This document shows, piece after piece, positions 29,926 to 40,765 of a stretch of 64,000 nt of DNA. The stretch is from Serratia symbiotica (GTDB lineage: Bacteria > Pseudomonadota > Gammaproteobacteria > Enterobacterales > Enterobacteriaceae). Both the position numbers and the translations under genes were made by a program. Under the pieces are notes generated by a model that worked only from the letters and a program-made list of their open reading frames with translations, searched no databases and was not told the DNA's origin. Where the stretch lies: the NCBI GenBank assembly GCA_011754105.1, contig JAAKDF010000003.1, positions 51,087 through 115,086 of the forward strand, read 5' to 3'. Every line of letters begins with the position of its first letter. Positions within the stretch are counted from its first letter, which is position 1.

Positions 29926-30769
29926 TTATAGCTGTTGATACCATGGGAAGGTGAAAAACAACAGGTGAGCTAAGTTAAGCCAGAAATAGAACAGGGTCAG
30001 CACCCACAGCCGACCACTCCACATGTCCTAGCCAGGACACAAATCAAACCGTCTAGCGTGGCGAATATCACCATCCACATGCCGCCAGCTAGGTGCGCTG
30101 CGCCGAATATTAGCGCTGTGATAATCAACGCTGGTCAGGCACTTAGCAACTGTCTAAGACGTTGTTGCAGGTAACTGAAAAACAGTGACTCTTCTTCCAC
30201 AGCCATGCAGGCTGTAAGAGCCATGTATGGGGTATGCAACTCTATATTCAGCCTGCCTAGCATGACGGCCAATAGCAGGAACGGTACCAGCGCTTTATCG
30301 AAGTGATATATAAGGTGAAAGGTGTGCTGAGTGGGCCGGTTTTTTCACCGTTTATTATTAAGGGATTATGAATACCTGACACCAGGTGCAAGAATAGCAC
30401 TAGGTAACTGGCGACCAGCAATGTTTCAATAGTTATCGCCAAGTGACGTATGGCGTAAAAATGATATCGCAGCCATGCCAGCGCGGCGATAACTAGCAGG
30501 TAGCCTAGGCTGAGAGCGGTGTCAACACGCCATGATAAAGCCCAATAGCCGCAGATGCAGCCAAAATTAGCCAGGATAACAGTCGGTTAAAGGGCAAGAA
30601 AAATAACGAAGCAGCAAGTACGCCCCAAATAAAGATATCTCTTTAAATATCTACGAAGCTGAGTGTCAAAGCACCGCGCAAATATTGCGAAGTGAAGTTG
30701 AGTACCAGGTTGGATAGTAGCACAGCTATAGATCATATCCAGGGTGTACATGATTTTGCCATCGTTCAA
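29926..30769 (-). pseudogene. CPBP-family intramembrane protease, broken
   Basis: Minus-strand fragments form a CPBP (Abi/CAAX-protease-like) membrane protein: GYLLVIAALAWLRYHF, TIETLLVASYLVLFLHLVSGIHNPLIINGEKTGPLSTPFT, the metal-site motif AVEEESLFFSYLQQRLRQL, the second motif FGAAHLAGGMWMVIFATLDGL and the end LWVLTLFYFWLNLAHLLFFTFPWY. They lie in several frames with stops between. The EExxx(F/R) and HLxxG-type motifs fix the family. The specific function is unknown. The 5' boundary is uncertain. Confidence 0.75.
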
Positions 30770-30897
30770 TCATATCTCCAGATGCTGTTGCCTCTATTCC
30801 AACGGTGCGAAGCGGATTAGCGATCCGCTTTTGCTAGATTTCCAGGTAAGAAGAATTTTGGCCTGTATAAATCGCTATGTCGGCTGTAAAAGTTTTA

Positions 30898-31008
30898 GTA
30901 CATATCCCATTAGGCTATTTTATTTGCCGTATTCGCCATGTGCAGTACTCACCGTCCTCACGGACTCCCTGTACGCTGTGGATGTTGCGCGCTGTCGGTG
31001 TATAAAAG
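30898..31008 (-). mobile_element. MITE-like element, copy 3 (cut by IS903-like fragment)
   Basis: Preceded by TTA, it begins GTACATATCCCATTAGGC, the right terminal repeat in inverted orientation, followed by TATTTTATTTGCC and the body (CACCGTCCTCACGGACT, GTACGCTG, GCGCTGTCGGTGT). The other end is replaced at about 31008 by an inverted IS903-like left end. Confidence 0.7.
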
Positions 31009-31135
31009 GGCGTTGTTGTAAGCCTTCCAGTTGGTGATCTTAAACTTTTGCTTGGCTAAGGAATGTCACTATTTTTGTAGAAGGAGAGTGATCTAATCCT
31101 CGTGCCGGCCAAAGTTCGATTTATTCAACAACGCC
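31009..31135 (-). mobile_element. IS903-like left-end fragment
   Basis: On the minus strand it starts with the terminal repeat GGCGTTGTTGAATAAATC (31135-31118) and runs through the leader and first codons (AKQKFKITNWKAYNNA) of an IS903-type transposase. It then stops at the MITE-like copy. Only about 127 bp of the element remains. Confidence 0.75.
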
Positions 31136-31243
31136 AGATTTCAGGTGAAAAAAAGGGATGTTAGATCGGTCTTTAATGTAAAAATAAGTCAGGTAAACCG
31201 AAAAACTGAATCGATTTATCTTTTATACTTACAAGGAGAATAA

Positions 31244-32239
31244 ATGAAGCAATTTGTTTATGTTAGCAGCCCGGGAAGCCATCAAATTCATGTCTGGCAG
31301 TTGGACGATGCTGGCGCGCTGGAGCTGATAGAGACTGTTGATGTGCCTGGGCAAGGGCAACCGATGGCTATCCACCCAGATAAAAGCCATTTATATATCG
31401 GCGTGCGCCCACTATTTAGCATTGTTAGCTACCACATCCAGGCGGACGGTACATTACGCCTGGCTGGTATAGCACCGTTGCCGGGTAGCCCAAGCTATAT
31501 TTCCACTGATTTGCTGGGGCGCTACCTGTTTTCTGCCTCCTACAGCGGCAATTGCGTCAGCGTCAGCACGATTGGTCATGACGGCGTAGTAACGTCACCT
31601 ATCCAGCAGATCGATGGGCCGATTACACCGCACTCCGCCAATATCGATCCGGCTAATCAACGCTTGCTGGTGCCTTGTTTGCAGGAAGACCGCATTCGTT
31701 TGTTCAACATTAACTTGGACGGCCAATTGACGCCGCATGTGCAGGAAGCCGTAAACAGCGCCACTGGTGCTGGCCCACGGCATATGGCATTTTACCCTAA
31801 CGGCAAGTATGCCTACTGTGTGAACGAGTTAGACGGTACGGTGGACGTGTTGACGATCTCGGAAAATTGTAGCCAATACCAGGTAACGCAAACGCTAGAC
31901 ATCATGCCAGTGGGGTTTACTGGCACGCGCTGGGCGGCCGATATTCATATCACGCCAAATGGCCGCTTCCTGTATACCAGTGAGCGCACTGCGAGCATTC
32001 TGACTATCTTTAGCATTTCGGCAAACGGCAGCACGCTGTCGGTGGTTGGTAATCATCCAACCGAAGTGCAGCCGCGCGGCTTCAACATCGACCACAGCGG
32101 TCGCTTCGTAATTTCGGCCTGTCAGCAGTCTGGCCATATTGTGGTGCATGAGATTAACCAAAGTAGCGGCAAACTGAGTACGCTGGCGCGTTATCCGGTT
32201 GGCAAAGGCACGGTGTGGGTAAGCGTATTGGAGCAATAA
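31244..32239 (+). CDS. pgl: 6-phosphogluconolactonase
   Basis: This beta-propeller enzyme (YbhE type) hydrolyses 6-phosphogluconolactone in the oxidative pentose phosphate pathway. The 331 residues match E. coli Pgl, with start [18 protein letters not shown], blades such as [20 protein letters not shown], and conserved [47 protein letters not shown] and [17 protein letters not shown] lies before the ATG. No damage seen, while the adjacent CPBP gene is a wreck. Confidence 0.95.
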   Translation: MKQFVYVSSPGSHQIHVWQLDDAGALELIETVDVPGQGQPMAIHPDKSHLYIGVRPLFSIVSYHIQADGTLRLAGIAPLPGSPSYISTDLLGRYLFSASYSGNCVSVSTIGHDGVVTSPIQQIDGPITPHSANIDPANQRLLVPCLQEDRIRLFNINLDGQLTPHVQEAVNSATGAGPRHMAFYPNGKYAYCVNELDGTVDVLTISENCSQYQVTQTLDIMPVGFTGTRWAADIHITPNGRFLYTSERTASILTIFSISANGSTLSVVGNHPTEVQPRGFNIDHSGRFVISACQQSGHIVVHEINQSSGKLSTLARYPVGKGTVWVSVLEQ

Positions 32240-32277
32240 CCGACAAAGGCGCCGCAATGCGCTCCAGATTGAAACAA

Positions 32278-32307
32278 ACCCCAGATAATGACTTTCTAGG
32301 GCTTTTT
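32278..32307 (+). terminator. probable pgl terminator
   Basis: An imperfect stem CCCCAGA/TCTAGGG with a 9-base loop is followed by C and six Ts. It begins 39 bp after the pgl stop. Confidence 0.5.
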
Positions 32308-32499
32308 TGATGCGCCTTGGCAGGCGCTGTCCTTTGACTGTGGGGGTTATAAAGGGCAACTGTGAGGTAAAAGTACTCTACACACCTAATGAGGTGAAGG
32401 GTAACAGCCAGTTGTTCATCGCAAGGTGGTATCTGAAAGAAAGCTGAAAGCAAAATGCTGGCCTGACGAACAAGAAGCGGCTTAGGCATGACAGTGGGG

Positions 32500-32745
32500 T
32501 TATGCTGTTGTAACGGTCAACTGAAACCGGATACTTTAAGCGATGTTTATACTCATCTGGGCTAATATTTCCCAGAGGCGGTAATGACGCCAACGGCTGT
32601 GATAAAATCAGCTGTAATCTATCACTTCCCGCGCTCCTTCATTCCGACTTTCTTAACAACGCCAGTTCACTCGCTCTTATTTTAGGCTACGGAAAATTTC
32701 TCGGTCAGCGCATTATCCAGGCCGTTCCCATGGCGACTTATACTG
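32500..32745 (-). mobile_element. IS3-family transposase remnant
   Basis: The minus strand has GNGLDNALTEKF (the D and E of the DDE core region) and, after shifts, SLPPLGNISPDEYKHRLK, the usual IS3 OrfB end (HSxLGxxSPxEY). No terminal repeats were recognised. It is a broken 3' part. Confidence 0.65.
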
Positions 32746-32917
32746 CAAAATATCCAATTCACTTGCCGTATTTTACAGCGGCCTATGGTAAAACCCTGCT
32801 CCCGATTTTCGGTACACTTACTTCGCCTACCGTAAGTAGCATCATTTTTCTAGTGAATATGCCGGGTAGCGGCGATTGGATCATTACAATAATTATTTTT
32901 AACGTGATACAGAATGG

Positions 32918-33242
32918 TGTGGATGAACCGGCACTTCACGCCTCGCCTGGTACTGCGAGGCAAAACCTTCTATGCGTGGTTGCCAACAACATTATTCCAA
33001 TATGGAAATGACCAGTGTCTTGATGTTAAAACGTATTTTTAGTCTGACACTTCGCGCCTTCCAGGGCTCGTCGACTCTATTTTTACACTGATAAAAGTAC
33101 CGTTGAACTGCCCGGAATACACCTGTATCAGTAAGCTGGAGAAGTTCGTCAATGTCTCGTTTAAAACTCTAACTACGGGTGAAATTGCGCCCCTGGTTAT
33201 AAAACACGGTCAGGGAAAATGTTCGATTTATTCAACAATGCC
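32918..33242 (+). mobile_element. IS903-like remnant A with an inverted left end
   Basis: From about 32918 the frames match the IS903-type transposase: CEAKPSMRGC-like text, SIFTLIKVPLNCPEYTCISKLEKFVNVSFKTLTTGEIAPLVI, then the deletion junction leading to KHGQGK. At 33221-33242 the sequence changes to an inverted copy of the left end (GTTCGATTTATTCAACAATG). The remnant is thus a rearranged composite. It shares the 48-bp deletion found in copies B and C. Confidence 0.75.
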
Positions 33243-33367
33243 TTTTACCGGTTTAGTTGTGGTTGACCAGATGAGTACAGCCTGATGGTGAATAATACAG
33301 AGGAAGTGACTAAGAAGCAAAGCAGGCGCATAGTGAAGATATCTTGTAGCCATAGTGTATAAGATAT

Positions 33368-33384
33368 CCCCGACAGAGCCGGGG
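33368..33384 (-). terminator. possible pssA terminator
   Basis: A hairpin CCCCG/CGGGG with a 7-base loop is 28 bp beyond the pssA stop on the minus strand. No long T tract follows. Confidence 0.35.
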
Positions 33385-33411
33385 TCTGGCGATAGCTAAA
33401 TTATAGACGGA

Positions 33412-34770
33412 TTACAATATCCGGCTAATCAACTTGTCGAGGCGGATGCGTCGCATACGGCGGATCAGCTTGCGCACATTGCTGGGGTATTGCTGAATAC
33501 TTTGCAGCTCCAGATAGTTTCTTACCACAGTGGTATGGGTACGGATGTACTCTAGCTCTTTATGCCGTTGTTTGCGCATTTCCTGTTTAGGATCGTGGAT
33601 CAGAATAGCATTCTCCAGATCCAGTCGCCAGGCCCGTGGATTGAGGTTATTGCCAGTGATCAGTTGCCACTCTTCATCTATCCACATACCTTTTAGATGG
33701 TAGCTGTTTTTGCCGTCTTTCCACAAATGCACAATCAACTGGCCAGTATCGATATAGCGCTGTAGGCGGCTGAGGAAACGACGCAGATTGATTTCATACA
33801 GATAAGGAAGAGCGCCAATAATTTTAAACGGCTGGTCTTCTGGAATAAAAAAATCATTGGCAGTTTTGTCGCCTACGATGATTTCTACCTGTTTCCCTTG
33901 GCGTAGCAGATAGATAATGTTGCGCATCAGCCGCGCTGGTAGGTTGAAATAAGGTGTGCACAACGTTAGCTTCCGATCGGCGCAGGACATCAGATGATGA
34001 ATAGTGGTATTCAACACGCTTTGCTTGCCAAGCCCCACCAGCGGCGTAACTGCCAGCTCATCGTTGCTCGCTTTATCGCGGAACTGATAACTAGTATGCC
34101 GCAGGCTGAAGCGAAACTGGCGGGTTTCGTTTTTGATCTCCGATCTTTTCGGGAGATCATCACGATCTAAACGCTGTACGGCACCGGCAGTCAGTAGATT
34201 TTGCTTAATGTAACCGATCATCGTCTCAGCCAGGACGTGGTTAGTGATTAACTGGTAGCGGTCATAACGGTATTTTTCATGCTGATGAAAATAGACATTG
34301 TTAATACTGGCACCGCTGTAAATCACGGTATCATCGACAATAAAGCCTTTTAGGTGAAGTACGCCCAGTGCTTCTCTAGTATTAACTGGCACGCCGTATA
34401 CCGGCACCGACATGTTTTTTGGGTGCTGTTTTGCTATTGAACAATACCAGTCAGCATTGGTGTTATTAGCAGCGGAACCGATACGCCCACGTTGTGCACG
34501 GTGCCAATCGACCAGAATGCAAATCTCCAACTTGCGGCGTAACTGCTTGGCTTGATAAAGCGCATTGAGGATCTCACGCCCGGCATCATCATGATCCAGA
34601 TAGAGGGCGACTAGATAGATGCGCTGGGTAGCGTTAGCGATGGATGCCAATAGCTCGGTACGGAAGTCTGATGGCGCGTACAAAGTATGAATTTCAGCCA
34701 ACGATTGGGGGAGTTTTGGCAATTTTGCAAGGTGTTGTTGGTGTTGGCTATGTTTAAATTTTGACAACAT
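33412..34770 (-). CDS. pssA: phosphatidylserine synthase
   Basis: PssA makes phosphatidylserine from CDP-diacylglycerol and serine, on the way to phosphatidylethanolamine. It has the phospholipase-D-type HKD motifs HLKGFIVDDTVIYSGAS (near residue 138) and YHLKGMWIDEEWQLITGNNLNPRAW (near residue 355). The 452 residues match E. coli. Start MLSKFKHSQHQQHL at 34770; a second in-frame ATG one codon upstream is also possible. The upstream neighbour patZ is broken, the same order as E. coli. Confidence 0.96.
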   Translation of the reverse strand: MLSKFKHSQHQQHLAKLPKLPQSLAEIHTLYAPSDFRTELLASIANATQRIYLVALYLDHDDAGREILNALYQAKQLRRKLEICILVDWHRAQRGRIGSAANNTNADWYCSIAKQHPKNMSVPVYGVPVNTREALGVLHLKGFIVDDTVIYSGASINNVYFHQHEKYRYDRYQLITNHVLAETMIGYIKQNLLTAGAVQRLDRDDLPKRSEIKNETRQFRFSLRHTSYQFRDKASNDELAVTPLVGLGKQSVLNTTIHHLMSCADRKLTLCTPYFNLPARLMRNIIYLLRQGKQVEIIVGDKTANDFFIPEDQPFKIIGALPYLYEINLRRFLSRLQRYIDTGQLIVHLWKDGKNSYHLKGMWIDEEWQLITGNNLNPRAWRLDLENAILIHDPKQEMRKQRHKELEYIRTHTTVVRNYLELQSIQQYPSNVRKLIRRMRRIRLDKLISRIL

Positions 34771-34922
34771 CACAGTGCGCTTCTTCTCTCATAATGGGAT
34801 AGCTGGGATGTCCCAGGTATAAAAATATTAAATCTAATAGTCGGGCAATAATATCACTAGTTGCCCCGACTGTGCGTATGTTTTAGCATTAAGTGTTGGA
34901 TTCGTAGCGCATTGCACACAGC

Positions 34923-37041
34923 TCACTGCCTGCCGTCAGAATGCAACGGTAGGATTAGATTAACGATGCCATCCTTAAGCTGCACATAGATATCAAATTC
35001 TAGCCGCTGTGCCAGCGTGATCATACCGCGATTATTGGGTAAGGTAATGCTAATTAGGCGGGGTATACCCTGGGCACGTGCATAGGCGATCATTTTTTCT
35101 AGCAGTTGTTAGCCTAGCTAAATTCCCTTCAAATCAGAACGCAACAGTACGGCGAACTCCGCGTCAGTGCTGTCTGGATTGGACAGCGCGCGCGTCACGC
35201 TGATGATTTCCTCACTGTGCACGGCCATAATAGTCGATCTGCGTAATGTTAGCTAAATAGTCATGGATAAACTCATTAATCTCACTGAAGTAACGGTAGT
35301 AGAGATATTCCTTGGTAACCCGATCGATAAAGTGCTTCAGCACTTGCTCGTCTTCTGGTATGAGTGTGTTTCACAGGCACTGTGACGCCATTTTATCAGC
35401 GATATAGATTCTTCTAGTTCATGCCATGAAGTACCGGTTGAATATTCAACCAATACTTCATAGCATTCCAAAATCAAGTAGGGTACCTGTACCAGCAGCC
35501 TACTTAGCCCAAATATGTCTAAAGGCCGCAGCGCACTGCGTCAGTAGATTTTCCGCCTTTCACCGCCTAAAATACCAGATAATGCGTCAGAACTATATTC
35601 CACAGTTGTAGTGTCACGGCGACCTGGTTCTCATGGCTCCACTCGCCTGCTGCCTTCACCCAGCATGATCAATGTACTGAAAATATCGTCTTATTCGACT
35701 GTAATGAGCAACTCTTGGGCACTCGGCGCGGATAGACCATGTTCTGCACTAGTAGGCCGTGAATGCGTGCTAGCGGGTAAATTGTACTTGACGCGATTAA
35801 GAATCTTCTCGGCTGCGTACTGTACTTCGTTGGCAGTAAGTAGGTAGAGCACAACCCCTTGAACCTCGGATTTGTGCGGGATATACGGCGAGTGCAGTTT
35901 TAACGCCACCGGGTAGCCTATCTTTTTGGCGATGTACACCGCTTCGGCACTGTCTTTGGTTATCCACGTTAGTAGGGTACTGAGATCGTGGGCCAGTAAG
36001 ATAGGTTGTACCTTATAAGTGTCGAGCTGGGTAACCCCTTTGGCCAATGCCTGATAAATTAACTGGTTGGCATCTACGGTGTTGGCTGTCAAGTTGCTCG
36101 GCATCGCTGGCGTCTATTTTAGCTGCTTCTAGTTGCGGCGGCGGTATTCCATCATCTGTATAAAAGAAGTTACTGCCCTTTCTGGTGTACGGTAAGTTGG
36201 AATGCCTACTTTGGTAAATAGCTGTCGTGCGTTCTGTGAAGAATATTCACCGCACTAGTTGGTGAGTAGCGTAATGCGTTTGCCTTGTGAATGCTGGCGC
36301 AGAGCCTCGATCAGGTATTCTGCGGTGGTTCCCGCCTGGCGCTGCAGTACTTGGCGCGTGGATCAGCAGCAGGGCCGTCGTAGTTATGACTGTCAAGAAA
36401 TGCCTTAAAATGCCTTAATCGCCACCAGATAGCGCTGTGGTATAGCATCGTCGCGCAAATCGAGCTGGTTATCAGTGCGAATAAACTCCGGTAGTGCGCT
36501 GCCGAGCTGTGCCAAGCTTTCTTCCCCCAGTATTACCAGTTTGCCGTTGCGGCTCAGCAGTTCATCTAGTGCCATCGCTGCTGGTGCCACACCGGTTGCT
36601 GACGATCATCAGCCGTTCGCCGCGTAGCGGATACTCATATGGCTGAGTGTTGCCATAGCTGAGAAAATTTTATGTGTCTCCTGGTAAACGTAATAGGCCG
36701 GCGCGCTGGATCGCGGAATCGTAGGCATCGTCCAACCTCAGAGGACTGTTAAGCAGTATCTACGCCTACTGGCTACGTCGGCTTTTAATTACCAATATCA
36801 TCGGCTTGTTGGATGAAATAAGAAAAGCCGACTTCACGCTGATGCGCCCAGTAGAGGACGGTATTGGCAACGGCAATGGTGCTAGGCAGCCATAGGCTAT
36901 TATAGGCTATTTAAGGCCCCAGCAGACGCATAAAGCTGCCGCCAGCAGGTTGGCTCATCATCTCAGATGACCTGCACAGCCTGGCTGCTGTAAAGCGCCG
37001 ACACTGGGGATGTAATAGCACCTCAACCCTCGCTGACTCAT
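34923..37041 (-). pseudogene. patZ: protein lysine acetyltransferase PatZ, broken
   Basis: PatZ is a large ADP-forming acyl-CoA synthetase-like protein with a GNAT acetyltransferase end that acetylates metabolic enzymes. The start MSQRGL at 37041 is clear. Pieces follow: FMRLLGP, NTVLYWAHQREVGFSYFI, APAAMALDELLSRNGKLVILGEE, PSNLTANTVDANQLIYQALAKGVTQLDTYKVQPIL, DSAEAVYIAKKIGYPVALKLHSP and IPHKSEVQGVVLYLLTANEVQ (ATP-grasp part), and the GNAT end LPNNRG and IYVQLKDGIVNLIL. Many shifts and stops. It lies between trxC and pssA. Confidence 0.9.
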
Positions 37042-37180
37042 GCATGGCACCTTTTGGCAACGTTAGGCTTGATTTTAGCCGCTTTGGCAACGGCTTTACT
37101 GTGACCGATACCTCCGTGCGGGTAGGTTCCTCACCAGATATTGTTAATGGAAATGGCAGAAGTATCGGATGTAGTGGCTG

Positions 37181-37318
37181 GGCCTAGTGGGAGTACATTG
37201 TTGCTGCCAGTTTGCTTACAGATAGCGCATGAAAACCGGAGCGTACCGGTATTACGTGAGGATGGTGAGCATAGACCAGGGCTAGAATAGCAAAAAAGTA
37301 GTCAAATGGGATAGGCTC
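37181..37318 (+). mobile_element. MITE-like element, copy 4
   Basis: The right end is GGGATAGGCTC followed by TTA. The body has TACATTGTTGCTGCCAGT, GGATGGTGAGCAT and a degraded GCAAAAAAGTAG block. The left terminal repeat is damaged (GGCCTAGTGGG), so the left boundary is approximate. It lies between the broken patZ and trxC, where E. coli has yfiP. Confidence 0.65.
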
Positions 37319-37419
37319 TTATTCTACCAGCCGCGCGTTAGATAAGGCAGGCTAGCAGTGGCGATCACGGGTAATTGCGGGATACAAGCCTACATTTAAT
37401 GCGTTAAAATAACGCATTA

Positions 37420-37802
37420 AACAAAGGGTCAATGCGGCATTTTCTGCATCGTGCAGTTGAGTGTATCGGCAATTTTCCACGCGCGGAATACCGTAATGGT
37501 GGGGATGCTGCGGAAGTGTGGGCGTTCAGCTCTGGATCGGCTTCGGTACTGACGATCACTAAGCGTACTTTTTTAGCACACTAGTGGTGCAAAGCTGCCG
37601 CATGGGCTGCACTCGGGATGCCCAAAAGCCGACTACCACGGGCAGGTCTTCCCTGTCTCAATTGATCCAAGGTGGTAGCGGTGGCGTAGATCACGCCACC
37701 GCATAAGAGTTCATGGCCGCATCGACCGCACTTTGCACCGTCCGCCCAGTGATCTTTAGGTACAGAGTTAGTGACATGGCAAAGTGCACAAATTTTATTC
37801 AT
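37420..37802 (-). pseudogene. trxC: thioredoxin 2, broken
   Basis: The N-terminal zinc region MNKICALCHVTNSVPKDHWADGAKCGRCGHEL is intact, with CxxC pairs. After LDQL a frameshift separates DLPVVVGFWASRVQPMRQ, in which the catalytic WCGPC has become SRVQP (both cysteines lost). KVRLVIVSTEADPELNA and SIPTITVF follow in other frames. The ribosome-site and start-codon region is duplicated 23 bp upstream. It is in the yfiP/patZ/pssA neighbourhood, as in E. coli. Confidence 0.88.
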
Positions 37803-37838
37803 GTTGGCCTTATATTTTTATTCATGTTGGCCTTAGAT
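37793..37838. repeat. 23-bp tandem duplication at the trxC start
   Basis: TTTTATTCATGTTGGCCTTA occurs twice with a 23-bp period. On the minus strand it doubles the ribosome-binding and ATG region of trxC, giving an eight-codon frame that ends in TGA overlapping the second ATG. Confidence 0.85.
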
Positions 37839-37839
37839 A

Positions 37840-38658
37840 GGCGTTGTTAAATAAATAGAATATTTGGCCGGTGGAGATTCACTCACTTTCTGAGTGGATA
37901 AAACGGCAATTTACGCCTAGTACTGCGAGGCAAAACTTTCTCTGCGTGGTTGCCCACAATATTATTCCAATATGGCATGGCAATGCCCAGCGTATTGATG
38001 CTGAAACGGATTTTTAGCCTGATACTTCGCGCCATCCAGGGCTTCGTCGACTCCATTTTCATACTGATGAAAGTGCCGTTGAACTACCAGGACTACACCT
38101 GCATCAATAAGCGGGCGAAGTCTGTCAATGTCCCTTTTAAAAACCCAACGCCGGGTGAAATTGCGCACCTGGTTATAAAATACGGTCAGGGGAAACGGCG
38201 GATTTGGCAAAACTGCATTTGGCCGTAGATACAAAAACATATGAGGTCATCTATACTAACCTTTCCTTGAGCAATGTCACCAATAGGGAATCCTTCCCAG
38301 GTCTCATCTGCCAGAAGTACCTTAAAATCAAAGTCGCCTTGGCGGATAGGGCTTACGATAGGCAAGTGAGTGATACGCGAGTATGTCATGATAAGTTAAG
38401 ACGCAAGAAGATCAGGTCGTTAATACCGCCTAGAAGTGGAGTCAGTTATTGGTCGGCAGACTTATGCAGACCTAAATCAATCGCTGGCGAACCAGCGATG
38501 TACAGAGTAAAACAGCTATTTGGTAGTTACCTGTCGTTGCGAGACTATGTATGATGCGCAAGATGACGCTAGCCGGTATACAAGAAATTGTACTTGGTGC
38601 CTGAAAAATGCCCATTCAGGAAACTCTTTATTCCAAATCTGATTTATTCAACAACGCC
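37840..38658 (+). mobile_element. IS903-like element, copy B (degenerate)
   Basis: It is bounded by a left end (GGCGTTGTTAAATAAAT) and a right end GATTTATTCAACAACGCC. Transposase pieces include MLKRIFSLILRAIQGFVDSIF, CINKRAKSVNVPFKNPTPGEIAHLVI, then KYGQGKRRIW, and KLHLAVDTKTYEVIYTNLSLSNVTN, GLICQKYLKIKVALADRAYDRQ, LRRKKIRSLIPPRSG and MYRVKQLFGSYLSLRDY. The N-terminal coding part is largely deleted and the first catalytic Asp segment (DSTGL) is missing. At about 819 bp it is shorter than IS903 (about 1.05 kb). No 9-bp target duplication is seen. Confidence 0.85.
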
Positions 38659-38724
38659 TCAGTGATCTACTATTAGCCGCAGGTTTTTAGGTGGAAGATT
38701 ATTACCGTATGGGTATTGAACATT

Positions 38725-39762
38725 ATGTCTATTAAAAACGCGTCTTTAAAACATCGCAATACTTTTTCTCTTCCGGTCAACGCAACGCATCTGATCCTAG
38801 CAGATAAAATTGAATTAATGCTCAAAGTCTGGCAACACACGCAAAAGCGCCAGATGCCACTGCTGGTGCTCGGCGAGGGAAGCAACGTGCTGTTTCTTGA
38901 AGATTTTGCCGGTACGGTGATGGTCAACCAATTAAAAGGCATAGATATCAGAGAGGAATTGGATACGTGGCACCTCCATGTCGGCTCTGGTGAGAACTGG
39001 CACGATCTGGTTTGTCACACTCTGCAAGTTGGTATTGCCGGGTTGGAAAACTTGGCGCTGATCCCCGGTTTAGTGGGGTCTGCACCGATTCAGAATATTG
39101 GTGCTTACGGCATCGAATTAAAAAACGTTTGTGAATATGTCGATCTCTTAGATTTATTTACCGGCGCTATTAATCGTATCCCGGTAACTGAGTGTGGCTT
39201 TGGTTACCGTGAGAGCATTTTTAAATATCAATTTCAGACTGGATACATTATCGTTGGTCTTGGCTTGTGCTTGAGCAAGCAGTGGCGGCCAATGCTTGAG
39301 TATGGAGATTTAACTAAGCTGGATCAGGTAACTGTGACACCAAGTCAAATATTCGATTCCGTTTGTGCGATGCGTCGAAGTAAGTTGCCTGATCCACGTA
39401 AGATCGGGAATGCTGGCAGCTTCTTCAAAAATCCGCTGGTGAGCGCAGAGAAATCTGAATTACTGATATCTCAGTATCCTAGTATGCCACATTATCCGCA
39501 GGCAGATGGACAGGTTAAGTTAGCTGCGGGCTGGCTAATCTATCAATGCGAGTTGAAAGGATATCGGGTAGGCGGGTCTGCCGTACATCGCCAGCAGGCG
39601 TTAGTTTTGGTAAATGCGGACAATGCTACCAGCCAGGATGTCGTTGCTCTGGCGCGCCATGTGCGCAACACAGTAGCGTCCAGATTCGATATATGGCTGG
39701 AGCCTGAGGTGCGTTTTATCGGCGTTATGGGTGAGTTGAATGCAGTGGAGGTGTTGTCATGA
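38725..39762 (+). CDS. murB: UDP-N-acetylenolpyruvoylglucosamine reductase
   Basis: MurB is the FAD enzyme that completes UDP-N-acetylmuramic acid for peptidoglycan. About 345 residues (start ATG at 38725; a TTG at 38716 is also in frame). FAD-binding segments [18 protein letters not shown] and [22 protein letters not shown] are intact, and so are the catalytic Ser loop [10 protein letters not shown] and the C-terminal Glu in LEPEVRFIG. Its stop overlaps the birA start by 4 bp (ATGA). Upstream, the rRNA operon usually found in relatives is absent and an IS903-like copy ends 66 bp away. Confidence 0.95.
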   Translation: MSIKNASLKHRNTFSLPVNATHLILADKIELMLKVWQHTQKRQMPLLVLGEGSNVLFLEDFAGTVMVNQLKGIDIREELDTWHLHVGSGENWHDLVCHTLQVGIAGLENLALIPGLVGSAPIQNIGAYGIELKNVCEYVDLLDLFTGAINRIPVTECGFGYRESIFKYQFQTGYIIVGLGLCLSKQWRPMLEYGDLTKLDQVTVTPSQIFDSVCAMRRSKLPDPRKIGNAGSFFKNPLVSAEKSELLISQYPSMPHYPQADGQVKLAAGWLIYQCELKGYRVGGSAVHRQQALVLVNADNATSQDVVALARHVRNTVASRFDIWLEPEVRFIGVMGELNAVEVLS

Positions 39763-40721
39763 AAAACAGCAAGGTGCCGTTGAAGCTGATTGCGCTGTTA
39801 ACTGATGGCGTCTCCCATTCAGGGGAACATCTAGGTGAGTCGTTAGGTATGAGTCGGGCGGCGATTAACAAGCATATTCAGACTATCCGCGAGTGGGGGG
39901 TGGATGTATTTACCGTGCCAGGTAACGGATACAGTCTTTCAGAACCGATTGAATTACTGGAAGCCGATAGTATTCTCAAGCTGCTGGAAGATAAACGCGT
40001 GACTGTATTGCCAGTAGTGGATTCAACCAATCAATATTTGCTGGATCGTATCTGTAATCTTCAGTCTGGTGACGCCTGTATTGCCGAGTATCAGCAGGCT
40101 GGCCGCGGCCGCCGCGGGCGACAGTGGGTCTCACCTTTTGGCACTAACCTATATCTATCTATGTTCTGGCGTTTGGAACAGGGTCCTGCTGCTGCTATGG
40201 GGCTTAGCCTTGTGATTGGTATTGTGATGGCCGAAGTCTTACATCGTCTAGGTGCGGAGGATGTTCGGGTTAAGTGGCCGAATGATTTGTATCTTAACGA
40301 TCGCAAATTAGCGGGCATTCTGGTCGAACTGACAGGGAAAACTGGTGATGCGGCTCATCTGGTAATGGGAGCTGGCATAAACTTGGCGATGTGTGGTACC
40401 AATGCTGACGACATTAATCAGGGGTGGATTAACCTACAGGAGGCAGGGATTAGCATCGATCGCAATGAGCTTGCTGCTACCCTGCTCAATGAGCTTCGAC
40501 AGTCGCTGAAGCAGTTTGAAAATGATGGACTGACGCCATTTGTAGCGCGTTGGCACTCGTTAGATAACTTTATTGATCGGCCGGTTAAGTTGCTGATTGG
40601 TGAACAGCAGATCTTTGGCATTGCTAGAGGCATCGATCAGCAGGGGGCTTTATTGCTTGATCAACAGGGGATGATTAAACCCTTTATTGGTGGGGAAATA
40701 TCTCTGCGCCGCGCGGAATAA
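39759..40721 (+). CDS. birA: biotin-protein ligase and biotin operon repressor BirA
   Basis: BirA attaches biotin to the biotin carboxyl carrier protein and represses the bio operon. It has an N-terminal helix-turn-helix ([26 protein letters not shown], about residues 20-48), the biotinyl-AMP loop [17 protein letters not shown] (near residue 114), [20 protein letters not shown] and the C-terminal SH3-like domain. 320 residues, normal length. The overlap with murB suggests coupling. Confidence 0.96.
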   Translation: MKNSKVPLKLIALLTDGVSHSGEHLGESLGMSRAAINKHIQTIREWGVDVFTVPGNGYSLSEPIELLEADSILKLLEDKRVTVLPVVDSTNQYLLDRICNLQSGDACIAEYQQAGRGRRGRQWVSPFGTNLYLSMFWRLEQGPAAAMGLSLVIGIVMAEVLHRLGAEDVRVKWPNDLYLNDRKLAGILVELTGKTGDAAHLVMGAGINLAMCGTNADDINQGWINLQEAGISIDRNELAATLLNELRQSLKQFENDGLTPFVARWHSLDNFIDRPVKLLIGEQQIFGIARGIDQQGALLLDQQGMIKPFIGGEISLRRAE

Positions 40722-40734
40722 AGATTTTAATTAA

Positions 40735-40750
40735 GGGGATAGAAGTCCCC
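40735..40750. terminator. possible bidirectional terminator between birA and coaA
   Basis: A short hairpin GGGGA/TCCCC with a 6-base loop lies between the convergent birA and coaA, with A/T-rich flanks. The stem is only 5 bp. Confidence 0.35.
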
Positions 40751-40765
40751 CTACATTTATCTGGA

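Noticed and set aside
37950..38554. Possible programmed frameshift producing a two-frame IS903-like transposase
   Set aside because: The shift lies at different places in different copies and there are further stops and deletions; the first catalytic Asp segment is missing, so regulated frameshifting would not give an active protein.
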